From Capillidium heterosporum (Eukaryota; Entomophthoromycota; Entomophthoromycetes; Entomophthorales; Capillidiaceae), in the NCBI GenBank assembly GCA_016630905.1, contig WBMQ01000013.1:1302001-1366000 (forward strand): a stretch of DNA of 64,000 nucleotides. Direction: 5' to 3'. Under the pieces are notes generated by a model, which saw only the letters and a program-made list of their open reading frames with translations, was not told the DNA's origin and did no database searches. The position numbers and the translations under genes are program-made. Positions 1-12,188 of this stretch are shown in pieces. The number at the start of each line of letters is the position of its first letter. Position 1 is the stretch's first letter.

Positions 1-679
1 TCGCTAAGCTTGCCGTAGATGGGTAATAGGCGGTTGAGGTCAACATGTAGGAGGCTGGTAACCAGGTCAAGTCGTTCAAGGCGTTGAAATCACTTACTAT
101 ATGAGCTAAAGCTGCCGATAGGATGGTATGGTCCAAAAATGCCGTGAAAATGGTCAAGAACAAGCTAAGTTATAAAGATGTTAGTAAGTTTCAGGGTTAT
201 AAAATTGCTTACCCAAATAAAAGCAGGTGGAATCTAATTCCTACTGGTCTATCCTTGGCAGCTCCGTCTTCAAACTCGGTCAAAGTAGGTTGCTCCTCGA
301 TGAAATCTCGAACTATACTCAAAGATTTGCTGTGTCGGTTCTTGCTAGTGGCTAAGCTAGCGACCCCTACTTTGTTGGTACCTGGGGTTATGCATCGCTC
401 CGATTCATTCAAGTTCAAGCTAGCTATGGAGTCCTTGTCACTGATGGAATCGGATTCCTTGGTTAAAATTGAAGCTGGTTTGAATTCGCTTGAAGGTTGA
501 AACTGACCAGCGGATGTTAAATTTGAACACGATCTATTTAGAGTCGATGTAAGATCCAGCTGTTTAGGTTCAGCAGTACTAAAATCTATACTTTCCACCG
601 AATGAATAGAGTCGCTATCGCTGTTGCTGTCTTCGAGCTTGACTTTGGGGATGTTAGTGTCGGTTGGATTGGGTTCCAT
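1..679 (-). CDS. DHA2-family (14-TM) MFS drug/H+ antiporter, 5' part; frame broken near the window edge
   Basis: Starts at the ATG at 677-679 and runs off the left edge. Exon 1 (679-213) encodes a long Ser/Asp-rich hydrophilic N-tail of about 140 residues and the start of TM1. A 48-nt intron (212-165) has donor GTAAGC, a TTACTAAC branch site and acceptor TAG. Exon 2 continues TM1 with the DHA2 signature LDHTILSAAL, then a loop and TM2 start (DLTWLPASYMLTSTA). This matches the equivalent stretch of the DHA2 gene at 5777. Immediately after STA one base is missing (near position 28): the next frame reads LPIYGKLS, the expected motif-A region, so the frame is broken by a 1-nt deletion in a T run. 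Family members export drugs or toxic metabolites, or carry basic amino acids, across plasma or vacuolar membranes; the substrate here is unknown. The N-tail is longer than in the paralogue. Confidence 0.85.
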
Positions 680-2484
680 AATGTAAGATATGTATTTAAA
701 AATTAAAGGCTTCTATAAAGATATTTCAACTTTCTTGTATTTAAATCAAAAGCCGATGCCTTTTAGATAACTTTTGTAATGTTTGGTACGGGACAATAAT
801 TCTATCAACTATCTATGGGAAGTTGGCTTTATAGTTTACGCTCATCCGAAATAACTGATCTCCTAAGATCAACTGTCTTGCTATGAAACTATCAAAGTAC
901 AAGTATAATGTTGGAAAGTGGGTATTTACTAAATTGGGCAACCTATTTTTGGGATTGAATTGAACGGTATCTGTATTTTGCTATTGGAATTTGGTTAGAA
1001 GCTATTGAATTTTTATATGGTTGGATTGCAGGAGATTGGTTGCGCTTTTAATAGAATAGCTCTATATAAGAGCTTAAATACTTTTATGTGTGCTTTTAGA
1101 CATTTTTAGTTGCTCTGTAGGCTTTAATTATGACGATATCAGCCTGTAATTTGAAAGAGACATCAAGCTAACTAAAGATCAATTGGTGTGTCTCTGATTG
1201 GAAATAATGATCACATTTTGTAGCTTGGCAAAGCTTATTAGTATTATGTGGTATAGTATGGAATACTTTTCAGCAACTCATCTATACATAGTAAATTTTT
1301 GCGCAAGGTCCTAATCAAATGTTCTATCACTAGGGTGCTCGTTTATGTTTTTGCAAGGACATTATAACTACTAGGCTATTTCCTATAAGTAACGACATTC
1401 CCTCAAATTTGAAACAAGTCTCATCACATATACCTTTGATAATATAAAAGCTTAACTATAAAAGGAGATATTGATTGAATGTCCTTAATAGTCGATTTTG
1501 GGATTGGAAACTCCAAAGAACCCACTTCGTGGTATCGCCTTCATCCCTTATTATAGCTGAATTTCCAACATCCAATATCCCCAAATCCAATATATCATGG
1601 ATAATCAACCATGTGCAAATGTACAGGATGATACTAAATAAACTACATTGCTATCCGTATAAGCTTAGTTCCTCATTCAAGTTATATAGATAAATCATTT
1701 ATTAAACAGAAGCCCATATTAAGTATAACTCCGAATGCTAACCGTTGGTTGTTGTTTGTATCTATACATTGAGATCAAATTCAAGTAGCAATATAGGTCA
1801 AATTTGACAACTCCTATCTACTTTATAACGACAATATATATCTATTTGAGTCAACTATCCGAAACAGGAGCGCCACAGATATCTTAGAGCTCACGAATAG
1901 AATATATAGTAGTCCTAGAAGGGATTATACGATGGTGCTGATTAAGCTAGTAAGTGTAACTTGTTTAGATGCATGACTTTGTACCAGCCTTGGACAATAT
2001 TTTCCAATCCAACAAAAATTTAGTCTGTGATCTAGCTCTATTGAACTGTGATCTGTACAACTTTTCTGATTTCTTTTAAATGAATCCAAGATATCTACTG
2101 GTACAGGCGACCTAAACCTGGCATTTCAAATAGTTTGTAGTGATGGTACTGGTCAATTACCATATACATATATATAATAAACGAGAAACATTGAGATTTG
2201 GGCAGCCCCTGACATTAGATTATTAGATCAACACCATATCAAAATTTTAAAGCCAATTTTGGCTATTCAGCGAGCCTATTGTAAAAACGACTAGCACCGA
2301 TCAAACCTTGCACCTTAATCCAAGATGACCATGCTTTTTCATTATAAAAACAGTTCAACGAACATCGCACTACTTTATGAAACCGATTTATAAGACGAAT
2401 ATTCCAATGTTCATCTTTAGTATGTATATAATCGAAAAATAAGACTTTAGCTGAAGGTAATACTTCAAAGTTAGTGAAAAGGAT
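680..2484. other. intergenic region between divergent transporter genes
   Basis: About 1.8 kb separating the minus-strand DHA2 gene from the plus-strand sugar porter. I see only short open frames with no recognisable protein, AT-rich stretches and a TATA-like run near 2160-2180. It presumably holds both promoters. Confidence 0.6.
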
Positions 2485-4099
2485 ATGGTACCGGATACTG
2501 AGTTGGAAAAACCGAAGCGGAGTTTCAACCTTCAAATTAATTGCAAGTGCAAAGGTGGGAATGGATACGGTAGTAATTGTGATGAAAAGCCAGCATTATC
2601 TTTTGACGAGAAGCAGCAGCAGTTGAATTCGGAGGATTTGTACGATTCAAGAGAGTCCAGCCCTACTCGAAGGTTGCTATTGTGTGCCGCTATAGTCTCA
2701 CTGACTTCTTTGAACATAAACTACAACTACACGGTACTCAACCTATTAGAGCCGGATATACGACGCTGTACTGTTGATCAATGCTTACCTATAACCAACT
2801 TGACTTGGGGACTGATAGTATCCTTGATTTCACTGGGAGGGGCCTTAGGATCGTTGATGGCACCTAAGCTAATGAGTTTGTTTGGTAACCGGACCAGTCT
2901 GGTAGCCACCAACCTGGCCATGTTCTTGGGTGGAGTTCTCATAGTATTGTCGAAGAGTATACTGCAACTTTGTCTATCGAGGTTAGTTTTAGGGAATAGG
3001 TGCCGGTATAGCGTTTACTATAGTTCCCATATATTTGGCCGAAATCTCTGCCAAGAACTTTCGCGGCTACATCGGCAGCTTCAATTTGATCTTTGGCGGT
3101 CTAGGTTCCTTGATCTCCATGACCAACTTCTTATTTTTTAAAAAGTTTATCGGTTCGGATGTCAATTTGTGGAAATACTTGACTTCGTTCACTTGCCTAC
3201 TGTCGGTACTGAACATCGGCCTGCTGTACCTGTGTCTGATAGAATCGCCTAGATATTTGATCCTTAAAAACAAGCTGCAGCTGGCCAAAATCAATTTAAC
3301 TAAGCTACGAATCAACCTCAACATTCATTTAGAGTTTAACGAGATGCATCAAAGCATCCAGTCCGAGTCGAATGATAGAGTTCATTTCTTCAAGAGCCTC
3401 AAGCTGCTATTTCTCGATAAAAAGCATAGATTCAAATCCTACTTGGCGCTCATCCTACTGGTATTCAACGAGATCTGTGGAGTGTATGCCATCCTAAGCT
3501 ACTCAACATCAATCCTGCAGTCCAATTTCAACTTGAGCAACGCTGCCATAGGTTCGGTCACTCTTATCAGCTTGACTTTACTGTGTACGGTAATCACCTC
3601 CTACTTCATTGACTCGTTGGGTAGAAGGAAGTTGCTACTAATCGGGACTTTAGGTCAGATTTTCGCTTGTTGCCTCATACTGGTTGGGGAAGTGTATAAG
3701 TTGGGGTATCTACAGTTGTCTGGATGTAATATTGTTATTTAGTTAGATTTTCTAATTTAATTTAGTGCTTTTGAATATAATTACCTTTTCGGCTGGATTG
3801 GGCACCATACCTTATTTGATGCTACCGGAACTTTCACCAACCCATCTAGTTGGAGTGCTGACAAGCGTTTCTTTGTTTATCAATTGGCTGTAAGTGGTAT
3901 TTTTACTTTGTGTGTACTAAAACCCCTTTGATCTGCAGGCTTAGACTTCATCATCAACTTGACGTTCCCCATGGTTTCAGCAGCTATGGGTAGTCTGACT
4001 TTTATTATATTTATCGTAACCGACGTTTTCATCCTAATGTTTGTATATGTATTTGTGCCAGAGACTAAGAGCATTTCGCTGGAAGAGTTGAATAGGTGA
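2485..4099 (+). CDS. GLUT/sugar-porter-like MFS transporter with two frameshifts
   Basis: Starts at ATG 2485. About 70 hydrophilic residues come first, then TM1 and onward. Sugar-porter landmarks appear in order: GALGSLMAPKLMSLFGNR in the TM2-3 region; GIGAG then PIYLAEISAKNFRG (TM4-5 loop with Arg-Gly); IESPRYL before the central loop; DSLGRRKLL (the D-x-x-G-R-R signature); GLGTIPYLMLPEL in TM10; and PETKSISLEEL at the C-terminal side. Introns: 3726-3765 (40 nt) and 3890-3938 (49 nt, ending TGCAG). The frame breaks twice. One extra G lies in GGG at 2992-2994, and one extra T in TT at 3941-3942; ignoring each restores the family sequence. The stop is at 4097-4099. Alternatively a last GT..AG intron (4096-4131) adds a short tail ending at 4162. 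Length without introns is about 505 residues, normal for the family. Likely a plasma-membrane hexose carrier by homology; substrate not determined. Confidence 0.85.
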
Positions 4100-4162
4100 A
4101 AAGCATTATTAAAGCTGTCTATTTTTTCTAGATCTAACAATTCAAAAGCATTTGGATTTTAA

Positions 4163-5776
4163 TCCAACTTCAAGCATACATCTTCTAAGCTAGCGGCTTT
4201 TACAATAAAAATGGATATAGTAAATATCCCAAATATCATAGAATGCCAGCTAGCAAATTTGTCTTTAAATATACATCAATTAAACCTATAAACTGTGCCC
4301 ATTTGTATTGTAGTGATGAGTTAATATTTACAGAAAACTGTATATAGATTTGAAGTAAAATGATTACTTTGGTCCCGTTTATCAACTGTTAAATTTTACC
4401 AGTTGATAAATGGAGCTTTTGTACATCAGTTTGATCAAAATATCGACGGTTAAAATTGATAGCCGGCATATATGCTTATATACCTGTCATTTATATTTTA
4501 TAGCTTACAAAGTATGCCTCAACCTTTTCCGTTAAGCCACCTACAATGCCCTAACTTCTAGACTTGTAGCTAACCTTAAAATACCACAATCCTCCATTGT
4601 GATCAAACGATCAGAGTTTAGCTTAGTCAAGGGAGTAGAGCTACTCACTGTCTAAAATCCACATAACCCGATAGAAACCCACCAGCAGATAGATGGTACA
4701 GGCCCGAATTCCAAGTTGGGATTGGAGATTAGCTATTTAGCTCGAGATAATGGTTGGATTAATAATTCTCAAGTAGACATCTAGTCTAAATAAAGGCACT
4801 CGGCTCTACCGGAAACTTAGCTACAAAGCCAACTAAATCGACCCATTAGTTCTATTTTAATATATATATGCAGAATGCTTTGGACGTATAAAAATTCTCA
4901 TTTATACTTTAAAACGTTACGTCAGAAGGGTTCAAACTAACACCCGGAATTCAAAATTTACAACTTCCTACACTATCCTGCCGAACAACTGCGATGCCCC
5001 TTTTCAAATTTAGTGCATCAGGTCAAAGCTATTCGCGTTTTTACAGATCTCAGGATCTATCAGCAGCACCGATAACTTTAGCAAAAGGCGTTTCAGCTAA
5101 TTTAGGTTAGTTGGTGCCGATTCCCTGAACTTGTTCTGGACTGGATTGGCTCAAGCCCAAATTCCCAAGTGCAAAACCCGAACTCTTACAAATCCAACGT
5201 CGGGTTTTGGAAAAAGTAAAGTTTTTGTCTGAATTAGTTTGAATCCAAACCCCTTGTCTAAATGGTAATGTCGGAGTTTATTCTGAATTAAAAGCAATTG
5301 ATGGGTTATAGTTGGAAGTTCCCGCCAGATGAAAAGTTTTGTTTTAAACCGTTTTAAATTAGCTGATAGAGCTGCTGTCCAGTGTATATATAAATTCGAT
5401 GGAATATTGCATAAATTGGGTGGCTATTCTAAAACGACTAGCATCGCGTTTTGACGTGGACAAAGAACTGAATAAAAAGTGCATAGCCACTTTCATTAAA
5501 TATAACTCTAGAAGTATGCAATAAGCTGCCTTTATTTCAATGCTTGAAGGGAGCCGATTGTATGAGTCGGGTATAGATGATCCTCCTATTTTAATTCCGA
5601 CACTTGCCTATTCCAAAACCCTTTAAAGGGAAATAGTTAATCTATTTTGATCGATTTTAATCTAAGTATTGCACCAAAAATTACTAATTTAAACTTTACG
5701 ACGAGCCATATAAAAGGAGGTCAGGTATCACAACTGTACCTCACATCAACTCAACTCTTTGTTCCAAATTTTTACA
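4163..5776. other. intergenic / promoter region of the DHA2 gene
   Basis: About 1.6 kb with no convincing open frame. It contains CCCCT pentamers (around 4996 and 5252) that an Msn2-like factor could bind, but such short motifs occur by chance. A strong TATA-like box lies just before the downstream gene. Confidence 0.5.
5709..5717 (+). promoter_or_regulatory. TATA-box-like core promoter
   Basis: TATAAAAGG lies 60 bp upstream of the DHA2 ATG at 5777, followed by a pyrimidine/CA-rich stretch suitable for transcription start. It is a good match to a eukaryotic TATA box; function is inferred from spacing only. Confidence 0.5.
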
Positions 5777-7420
5777 ATGAGCCAAACACACAACGAAGAG
5801 TTTCAAATCAACGACATAGAAGGGAAACACATGGCAAAGGAGCAGCCTCGATACCAACAAGGCGAGATCAAACACGAGGTTACTGGAACCAAATTCCTTT
5901 TAATCCTGGCAGGTTTGGTCCTGTCCATCTTCGTAGCCGCTTTAGATAACACCATCATCTCGACTGCCTTGACGACAATCACTTCCGAACTCAATGCCCT
6001 AGATGAAGTGACATGGGTAGCCTCCTCCTACTTATTGACATCGACCGCACTACAGCCATTGTATGGTAAGTTCTCCGACATCTTCGGTAGGAAGATAACG
6101 ATGCTGTTCGCCCTAGGTATATTTTTGGTCGGCTCGATCGTCTGTGGTGCTGCCCAAAACATCATCATGTTGATCGTATTTAGAGCTATAGCTGGTATAG
6201 GTGGTGGTGGTTTGATCTCGCTATCCGTTATTATTATCTCCGATATCGTACCTCTCGAGAAGCGTGGTCTGTACATGGGTATGGTCGGTGCCAACTTTGC
6301 TGTTGCCAGTGTAGTAGGACCGTTGCTTGGTGGTGTCTTGACCCAAGAAGTTTCATGGAGATGGGCCTTCTACATCAACATCCCCATCTGCGTGATCGCC
6401 ATTGCCGTCATCTTCTTCTTTTTGCGCCTACCTTCCAGCAAGGATAAGCTGTCCGACAAACTGAAGCGTATCGACTACTTTGGCACCATTACTTTGGTTG
6501 TATTCATCACCCTCTTCGTCTTGGCTTTGAACTGGGGTGGTAAAGACTACCCTTGGGATTCAGCAGCCGTCATTGCAACCTTGGTGGTCGGTATCATCTT
6601 CCTGATAGTATTTGTCGTCATCGAGTGGAAGGTTGCTAAAGAGCCCATCATCCCCCCTAGCATCCTGACCCGCAACGTCATCTCTGCCAACTTGACTGCC
6701 TTTTTCAACGGAGCTGTATTCCTCACGGCCGTCATCTACCTCCCCATTTACCACCAGATCGTCCACCAACGTACTGCCATCATGGCTGGTTTGGAACTAC
6801 TCCCTCTGCTATTGGGTGTTGTCGTATGTTCTATGGGTTCGGGTATCTTCATGTCCAAGGTTGGAATCTACAGACCTCTTACTTGGACCGGTACTGTCCT
6901 TGCCTTGATAGGTACTACTTTGTTTGGTGCCTTGATGCGCCCCGACATCTCTAGACCTGAGGAAATTGTCTTCTCTCTACTACTGGGCTTAGGTATCGGA
7001 TTATGTATCCAAACTAACACCATCGCTTCGCAAGCCGCCGTCCAGATGAAGGATATCGCCGTCGTTACTTCGCTAGTAAGTTTCAGTCAGTCTATGGGTG
7101 GTGTCATCGGCCTTGCTATCTTAGGCACCGTCTTCAAAACAGACTTTTATCCCACTTGGCTCAATTCTTACCTGCTGATGCCGACGTCAACATGATAACT
7201 CGACACCTCAACACCGGTAACGATAGTATCGACCCTCAACTTTTACGCATCGTCCAGGATGGTTATGTCGAAGGTGTCAAGTACATCTTCTTAGTAGGTA
7301 TCGCCTTTCATCGCCATCTCTTTGGTTGCTGGGGCCTTCTTGAAACATATCCCATTGCGAAGACCAAGTGGGAACAAGGCTGATGACCAGAATATGGCTT
7401 CTCTACCAGCTGTACACTAA
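5777..7420 (+). CDS. DHA2-family (14-TM) MFS multidrug/H+ antiporter with two homopolymer frameshifts
   Basis: No intron is needed. The start is the ATG at 5777; the open frame reaches further upstream without an ATG. Residues 1-38 are a hydrophilic cytoplasmic tail. TM1 carries LDNTIISTAL (56-65). Motif A is GKFSDIFGRK (97-106). Motif C, the antiporter signature, is in GANFAVASVVGPLLGG (171-186). WRWAFYINIP (194-203) is typical of the 14-TM branch. The frame slips at 7145-7148 (one T missing), continues in the next frame through 7305, then slips back at 7306-7308 (one T extra). Beyond that it encodes the last TM helix and a short basic tail to the stop at 7418-7420. Total is about 547 residues, as expected for DHA2. 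It probably exports toxic compounds by proton antiport; the substrate is unknown. The coding stretch is GC-richer than its flanks, suggesting real, recently functional coding sequence. Confidence 0.92.
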
Positions 7421-8311
7421 TCTTTAATCATTTGCGAATTCTTGTAAAACAAACTTAATAAATATTTAGAATCTTTTTAGGATAGCTTTGATGTTGATAA
7501 TTTGAGTATAGTTTTCGTAGCATATATATATTTGATTTTGTCGATAAAAAATTCTTTAACGATATAGGTGCTCAAAGCTACTCTGAATATTTAGATGATT
7601 CATCATCTTACTAACACTTGATAGGAAAATGCAAGCTGTTGGCCTATGTAAACTGCGCTTAAAACTGAAAGGTGAACACTAGGAGGCCAACTTTGATGGA
7701 GAGGTTCGTAGCTCTGGTTTCATCTGGGTTCCATAAGTTTGAATGCCTCTTGATTTTGTACGAAAGATTGAATGGAAGGTGTATCAACTATTAAGGAATT
7801 GGCTCAAATTTGCAAACTTCAGTTACTATTTTACGACAATTTTCCTCAAATTTCTTGCTAATTTGTGATAAATATTGTACGATTCTATCCTCTTACTTTC
7901 GGGTAAAAGTTTGAACTACTCCAGACATTTATATGATAGCTGATAATGGGGTGGTCAAGGGAATTTGGTGTTTATAGAGCTGATCACAACTAGAGTCGTG
8001 ACATTGAGGGTATACTCCATTATTTATATTGCTTCATAGTACAGTCAAGTTGGTGCTAAACTGACACATTTCTTATCAAATAGTATTTGTAGGCACTTAA
8101 ATTTAATAACACGATTTGAAATAGGTCCAAGAGGATCGCTGTACTATCAGGTACTCTAAATGGCTGGGCTACTCGTTTTAAATGTAGACATGCTTTAAAT
8201 ATATATGTAACGAATAACTTGATACAAGTATAAAGTAAACTAGTTTAATGAAAAATAAACCAAAGTACATAACATTGTTGAACATCTAGATATGTAACGT
8301 AGTATCTAAGC
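7421..8311. other. intergenic region between convergent genes
   Basis: About 0.9 kb of AT-rich sequence between the 3' ends of the DHA2 gene and the minus-strand 361-aa gene. It probably holds both 3' untranslated regions (AATAAA-like words near 7458 and 8250). No gene seen. Confidence 0.6.
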
Positions 8312-9397
8312 TTAAAAGTTCATTTCAAAGTCTCCCAAATCCACCTCCCCTTTAAACATTCTCTTGGCGTCGTCCTCCTTCTTCCAGCTACTGAACTTAA
8401 CACTTGAAGCCATCATCTCATTAACTTCACTCAATTTTAGTACCTCTACCTTAAACCTATCGTTGTCAGTACTTTGTTTAAAATCAAATACCCCGGAAGC
8501 AATATCCTTGCACAGCTTTAAAAACTCGTCTCTACCTTCGATATACTGGTCCTTTGAATCTAAAAACAGGTCCAAGTCATCGTGCTTGGGTAGGTAGTAG
8601 CATTTTAAAGTTTGGCCACCATGCAATGTTTGGGTTTGTAAAGTTGTCGATGCTTTATCGAAATACTCCTTGAGTTCAAAGTCGGTCGCATCGTTGTTCA
8701 ACTTTTGCAGTAGCTGCGACCTTGAGCTCAGCTTTTTGGCAGCAGGTGGTTTAGTAGTGATATGGGAAGTAGTCAAGTCGATAGCCGCATTGGAATCTTT
8801 CAACTGCTCTTTAAAATTGAAGGTAAAGGATAGGTTACTGTAGGTATTGTCGATACGGTCATCCTGGGCTTCGATTGTAGAGGCAGATAGCATCCTTTTG
8901 GGTGAAATACGTCGATTATTAATAGTACCAAATTCGAGGTCTGTAAAGCTTCCCCCCATGTTGTTGGAAATGAAGTTGTCCAAGGTATCTGATTTGAAAG
9001 TTATTTCTGAATTTACGATATCTGATATATAGGAAGGGCTTGACAAGTTATCTTTTTCGTCATGTTGGTAAGCTTGGCTCGAAGCTAAAGTGAAATTGGT
9101 ATCAAACTCGAACTGATAGTCGTTGCCAATATCTTGACTTTGTGGCAAAACATCTAAATACATTCGCTCACTTTCAACCTCTTCTTCCATCAAGTTGGCA
9201 TTGTAAGATATGTTTTGAAATGTGTCGAAAGTCTTGTCAAAGTTCAAAGTTTTGGAGACATCTAAAAATTTGTTGGACTTGTCAGCTTCTTCAACTCTAG
9301 CTTCTTGGTCAGTGGCGTTGTCTATTTTCCTACTTGGTTGGGAATGGCCATTTTCATCTTGACTTTGCATGGGGTCGCTATTCTCCTTTGCACTCAT
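8312..9397 (-). CDS. uncharacterised acidic Ser/Asp-rich protein, 361 aa
   Basis: A single uninterrupted frame from ATG 9397 to TAA 8312; a second ATG lies at codon 9. I do not recognise the family. The first ~230 residues are low-complexity, rich in Asp, Glu, Ser, Asn and Gln, with no predicted helix bundle, signal peptide or membrane segment. They include repeated short acidic-hydrophobic patches such as KFLDVSKTLNFDKTFDTF. The last ~130 residues look folded: LLQKLNNDATDFELKEYFDKAST, then LKCYYLPKHDDLDLFLDSKDQYIEGRD (split here only for reading) and a charged C-terminus ending DLGDFEMNF. The disordered-acidic plus small C-terminal domain layout would suit a nuclear adaptor or checkpoint/kinetochore-type protein, but that is a guess. 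Uniform codon use and length without stops in AT-rich DNA support a real gene. Confidence 0.75.
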   Translation of the reverse strand: MSAKENSDPMQSQDENGHSQPSRKIDNATDQEARVEEADKSNKFLDVSKTLNFDKTFDTFQNISYNANLMEEEVESERMYLDVLPQSQDIGNDYQFEFDTNFTLASSQAYQHDEKDNLSSPSYISDIVNSEITFKSDTLDNFISNNMGGSFTDLEFGTINNRRISPKRMLSASTIEAQDDRIDNTYSNLSFTFNFKEQLKDSNAAIDLTTSHITTKPPAAKKLSSRSQLLQKLNNDATDFELKEYFDKASTTLQTQTLHGGQTLKCYYLPKHDDLDLFLDSKDQYIEGRDEFLKLCKDIASGVFDFKQSTDNDRFKVEVLKLSEVNEMMASSVKFSSWKKEDDAKRMFKGEVDLGDFEMNF

Positions 9398-12188
9398 CCT
9401 GTTAATTTGACTGGCCTTTTCTTGAATTGTAGGAAGCTTTTGCTATTTTGCTAAGCTTTAATCTGGCATTGACGCAAAAGTTTGGTAAACTCGATATCGT
9501 CATTAATCAAAGTGTAACAAAGATCATGAGTTTTGATATCAATTTGCCAAAAGAACTTTGAGAATGACATCATTTGTCTTTTTGAACTTTACAAATGGAA
9601 TGTGAGCTCATTTCGTTGCTAGATTTCTGGACAAATTATATTATTTCGGATTCTCTTGCCTAATTTCAATTCGGATTCCAATTTCCATATTATGAAAATT
9701 ACAACTTTAAAGTAAAGTTAATATGAATTACGCAACTAATTTTGGAATCTTTAAACCAAGTCTAGGTGAGCTCTTATGATTAATTAGTACTGTAAATCGA
9801 AATTAGAAAGAAATAACTAGATGAAGAACTTTGTATCAGACTATATCTGCAGTTCCAGTATTGTTACGAACTATGGTCAGAAAGCTTACTCAAAAGTACT
9901 TTCAATTTAGACCTCGATATTGCAGGTTGAGAGATCTGCTTAAAAGTAAACTCTGAAATTTGTCGAGGAATTCGCTTACTACCTTCATTTTGATTTGTTG
10001 GAGATGTCCTTAAAAACACCTTAATCAAAAGCTCCTAGTAAATCAGAATGAAGGAGTTTTGGCCAAGCATTTCCTTTGAAGCTGGTAAATAGTACTTGTG
10101 TCGACTCGTGGAAGCAAAAGCTACATGCTTCACATGAAAAAACTCCAGCAACTTGGAAATTCAAATATATAATTGGCTAACTTGAATACCAATTTCACAA
10201 GTTGATCTTTACAAAATGGTGAAGGTGCTGTACTTGTTACAAATAACGTAGTAAGCTGAAATTTCTATCCAAGCTTCATACCGACTCAAAGTTAAGGCCT
10301 GTCAACTTATTAACTTGTAGACTTTTAGTTAGTTCTCTGAACTTACTATATAAAGTGCAGTAGGTGATAGCTGAAGAGATAGAACACGCCTAGTTAAAGG
10401 TCAAGTTCGGAACCTTTGCTAATTCTGAACCTGATTTTCAGGAGGAACAGTTCAATTGGCAAAATTGAAGGCTCTACAAATCAAGTAGTTGCACAAACCT
10501 GGGCTAATGTCTTTTATTGGTTTGAAAATTGCAATTTACAGTAGCTTTGACTAGGCACTAACTCAATTAAGAAACTCATTCGACCAAGGCCTCTCCAAAA
10601 TGTTGTCTATGTATAAACTATACCACACTTTCGTCTCAACAATTTCCGATTGATAAGTTGTCGAGTGGTCGGGTGTTACTCAAACCAATTTGCTGAAAAT
10701 TTAGATAATGATCAAGCTGTACGCTATAAATGCTACTGATTGGATCTAAACTATTTGTTAAATTAATTGTAGTATCAGTCGGTATAGAAATTAAATGGTA
10801 AACTTAGCCACCGATATGTTTTCCTATACCCAAGCATTGAGGCTGAAAATGATGAGCTTGAAGGTGTGCTCAAGGCAACATTTACTTTGTATTAGGATTC
10901 CAATCTTGCACAAATCAATCTGGTGCAAGTTGGATTTCATCTAGACACCCATAATTTACGGATTTAGCATTCAGTCGTTGGATCCATGTCAAATATGTAG
11001 CGATAAATCCCATTAATTTCTATATCGAGCATTATATTACCGACAAGTCCCTTTGACTTTCAACTTGAATGTAAGCAGTTTGCAATTATAATCAAAGTAC
11101 CGAAGAAAAGGAGGGACTTTTGCAAGCCAATTTAAACAAATTGGTGGATGCTTGAAAAGAGTACCGAGATGAGGCAAGGTAATATAGCCTTATAGAAGCC
11201 ACAACCGGTTGGTGGCTGTATTGCAGATCGTTTCAAATGCTGCCATCTACCTCAGGAGATAGTATTATGAATTATTTTAATTGTCGAAGCTTGTGCCGCC
11301 TCCAATAACGTTAGCAGAGCATAGCCTTGCATTCGAAATTTATTTCTGATTCAAACATATGTAAAGCTACTTGGCTTCTATTTTAAAATAGCAACCGTGC
11401 TAAAGTATAGAAGATTGCTGAGTGAAGGCAGTGCATCCATACTGCTAAATATATTCTTAGCGTCTTACAAAGGCTTAGTAATAGTTTGTATTTATAGTAT
11501 TAAGTTCCTTAGATCGATTGCTGCTGATTTCTGTATACAGCAGACGTAGACATCTACTCGAAGCGCCATTAGTAATGTTACCATCTTGGGCTCCAATTTG
11601 ACCTTCCAATGAGCATTTATTCTAAAGTATAAGTTTCAGGCAAGGTCACGAGGCTTCAGGTTTCTAAATTACAGTTGCTGCTAAAAATAACCATGGATAA
11701 GATGTCACCATTCCTATCGGAATAGAGGCATTAGCTCATACGTCGATTTTTGGCGTATATCTCACAATAAACTTCTTCCATAGCAGTCGGTACTTGTACA
11801 GTTACGTAGGCGGCACAGTTTATCTCGAACTGAATATTGCCAAAATCAAAGTAAAAACCAAGGAATTAAAACCAATTTATGGGCCTACTTTTGTCTAGAT
11901 ATAATGTCACACGCTATAGGCTACTTGCAAAATACTATTTAGCAAACGAGTTATTCAGATACGCTCTTGAAAATTGAACCTGACCTTTTCCCTTAAACAT
12001 TTGGGATGATGATTGGTACCTATCGATCAACTATCGAAGCTGGAGTCGGCATTCGACTTGATTTGTACAAACAGCTCCTAACTAAACTGCAGCCATACTA
12101 AAAAGATAAGAGATTAAAGTCACAGCAACACTATGTCGGGCTGATTGGCACCTTGACGTATCCACTTTTCTCAGCTTTGATAGAAAGC
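9398..12188. other. long intergenic region, 2.8 kb
   Basis: No open frame above about 60 codons on either strand, no tRNA-like B box noticed, and no transposon signature of the kind seen further right. Composition is like the other intergenic DNA of this arm. It may be the extended upstream region of the C2H2 regulator gene; nothing specific was identified. Confidence 0.5.

Noticed and set aside
123-500. 125-codon open frame on the plus strand.
   Set aside because: It is the shadow of the DHA2 exon on the opposite strand, which has conserved motifs and a proper intron.
1475-1693. 72-codon open frame between the two left transporter genes.
   Set aside because: No ATG at its start, AT-rich composition like its surroundings, no domain; kept as intergenic.
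2980-3000. A micro-intron (GTTAGTTTTAG or similar) to explain the frame change in the sugar porter.
   Set aside because: Removing it destroys the conserved RLVLGIGAG segment or creates a stop, while dropping one G restores the family sequence exactly.
7140-7310. Programmed ribosomal frameshifting in the DHA2 gene.
   Set aside because: There is no slippery heptamer with a downstream structure, the two shifts go in opposite directions, and similar breaks occur in the neighbouring transporters.
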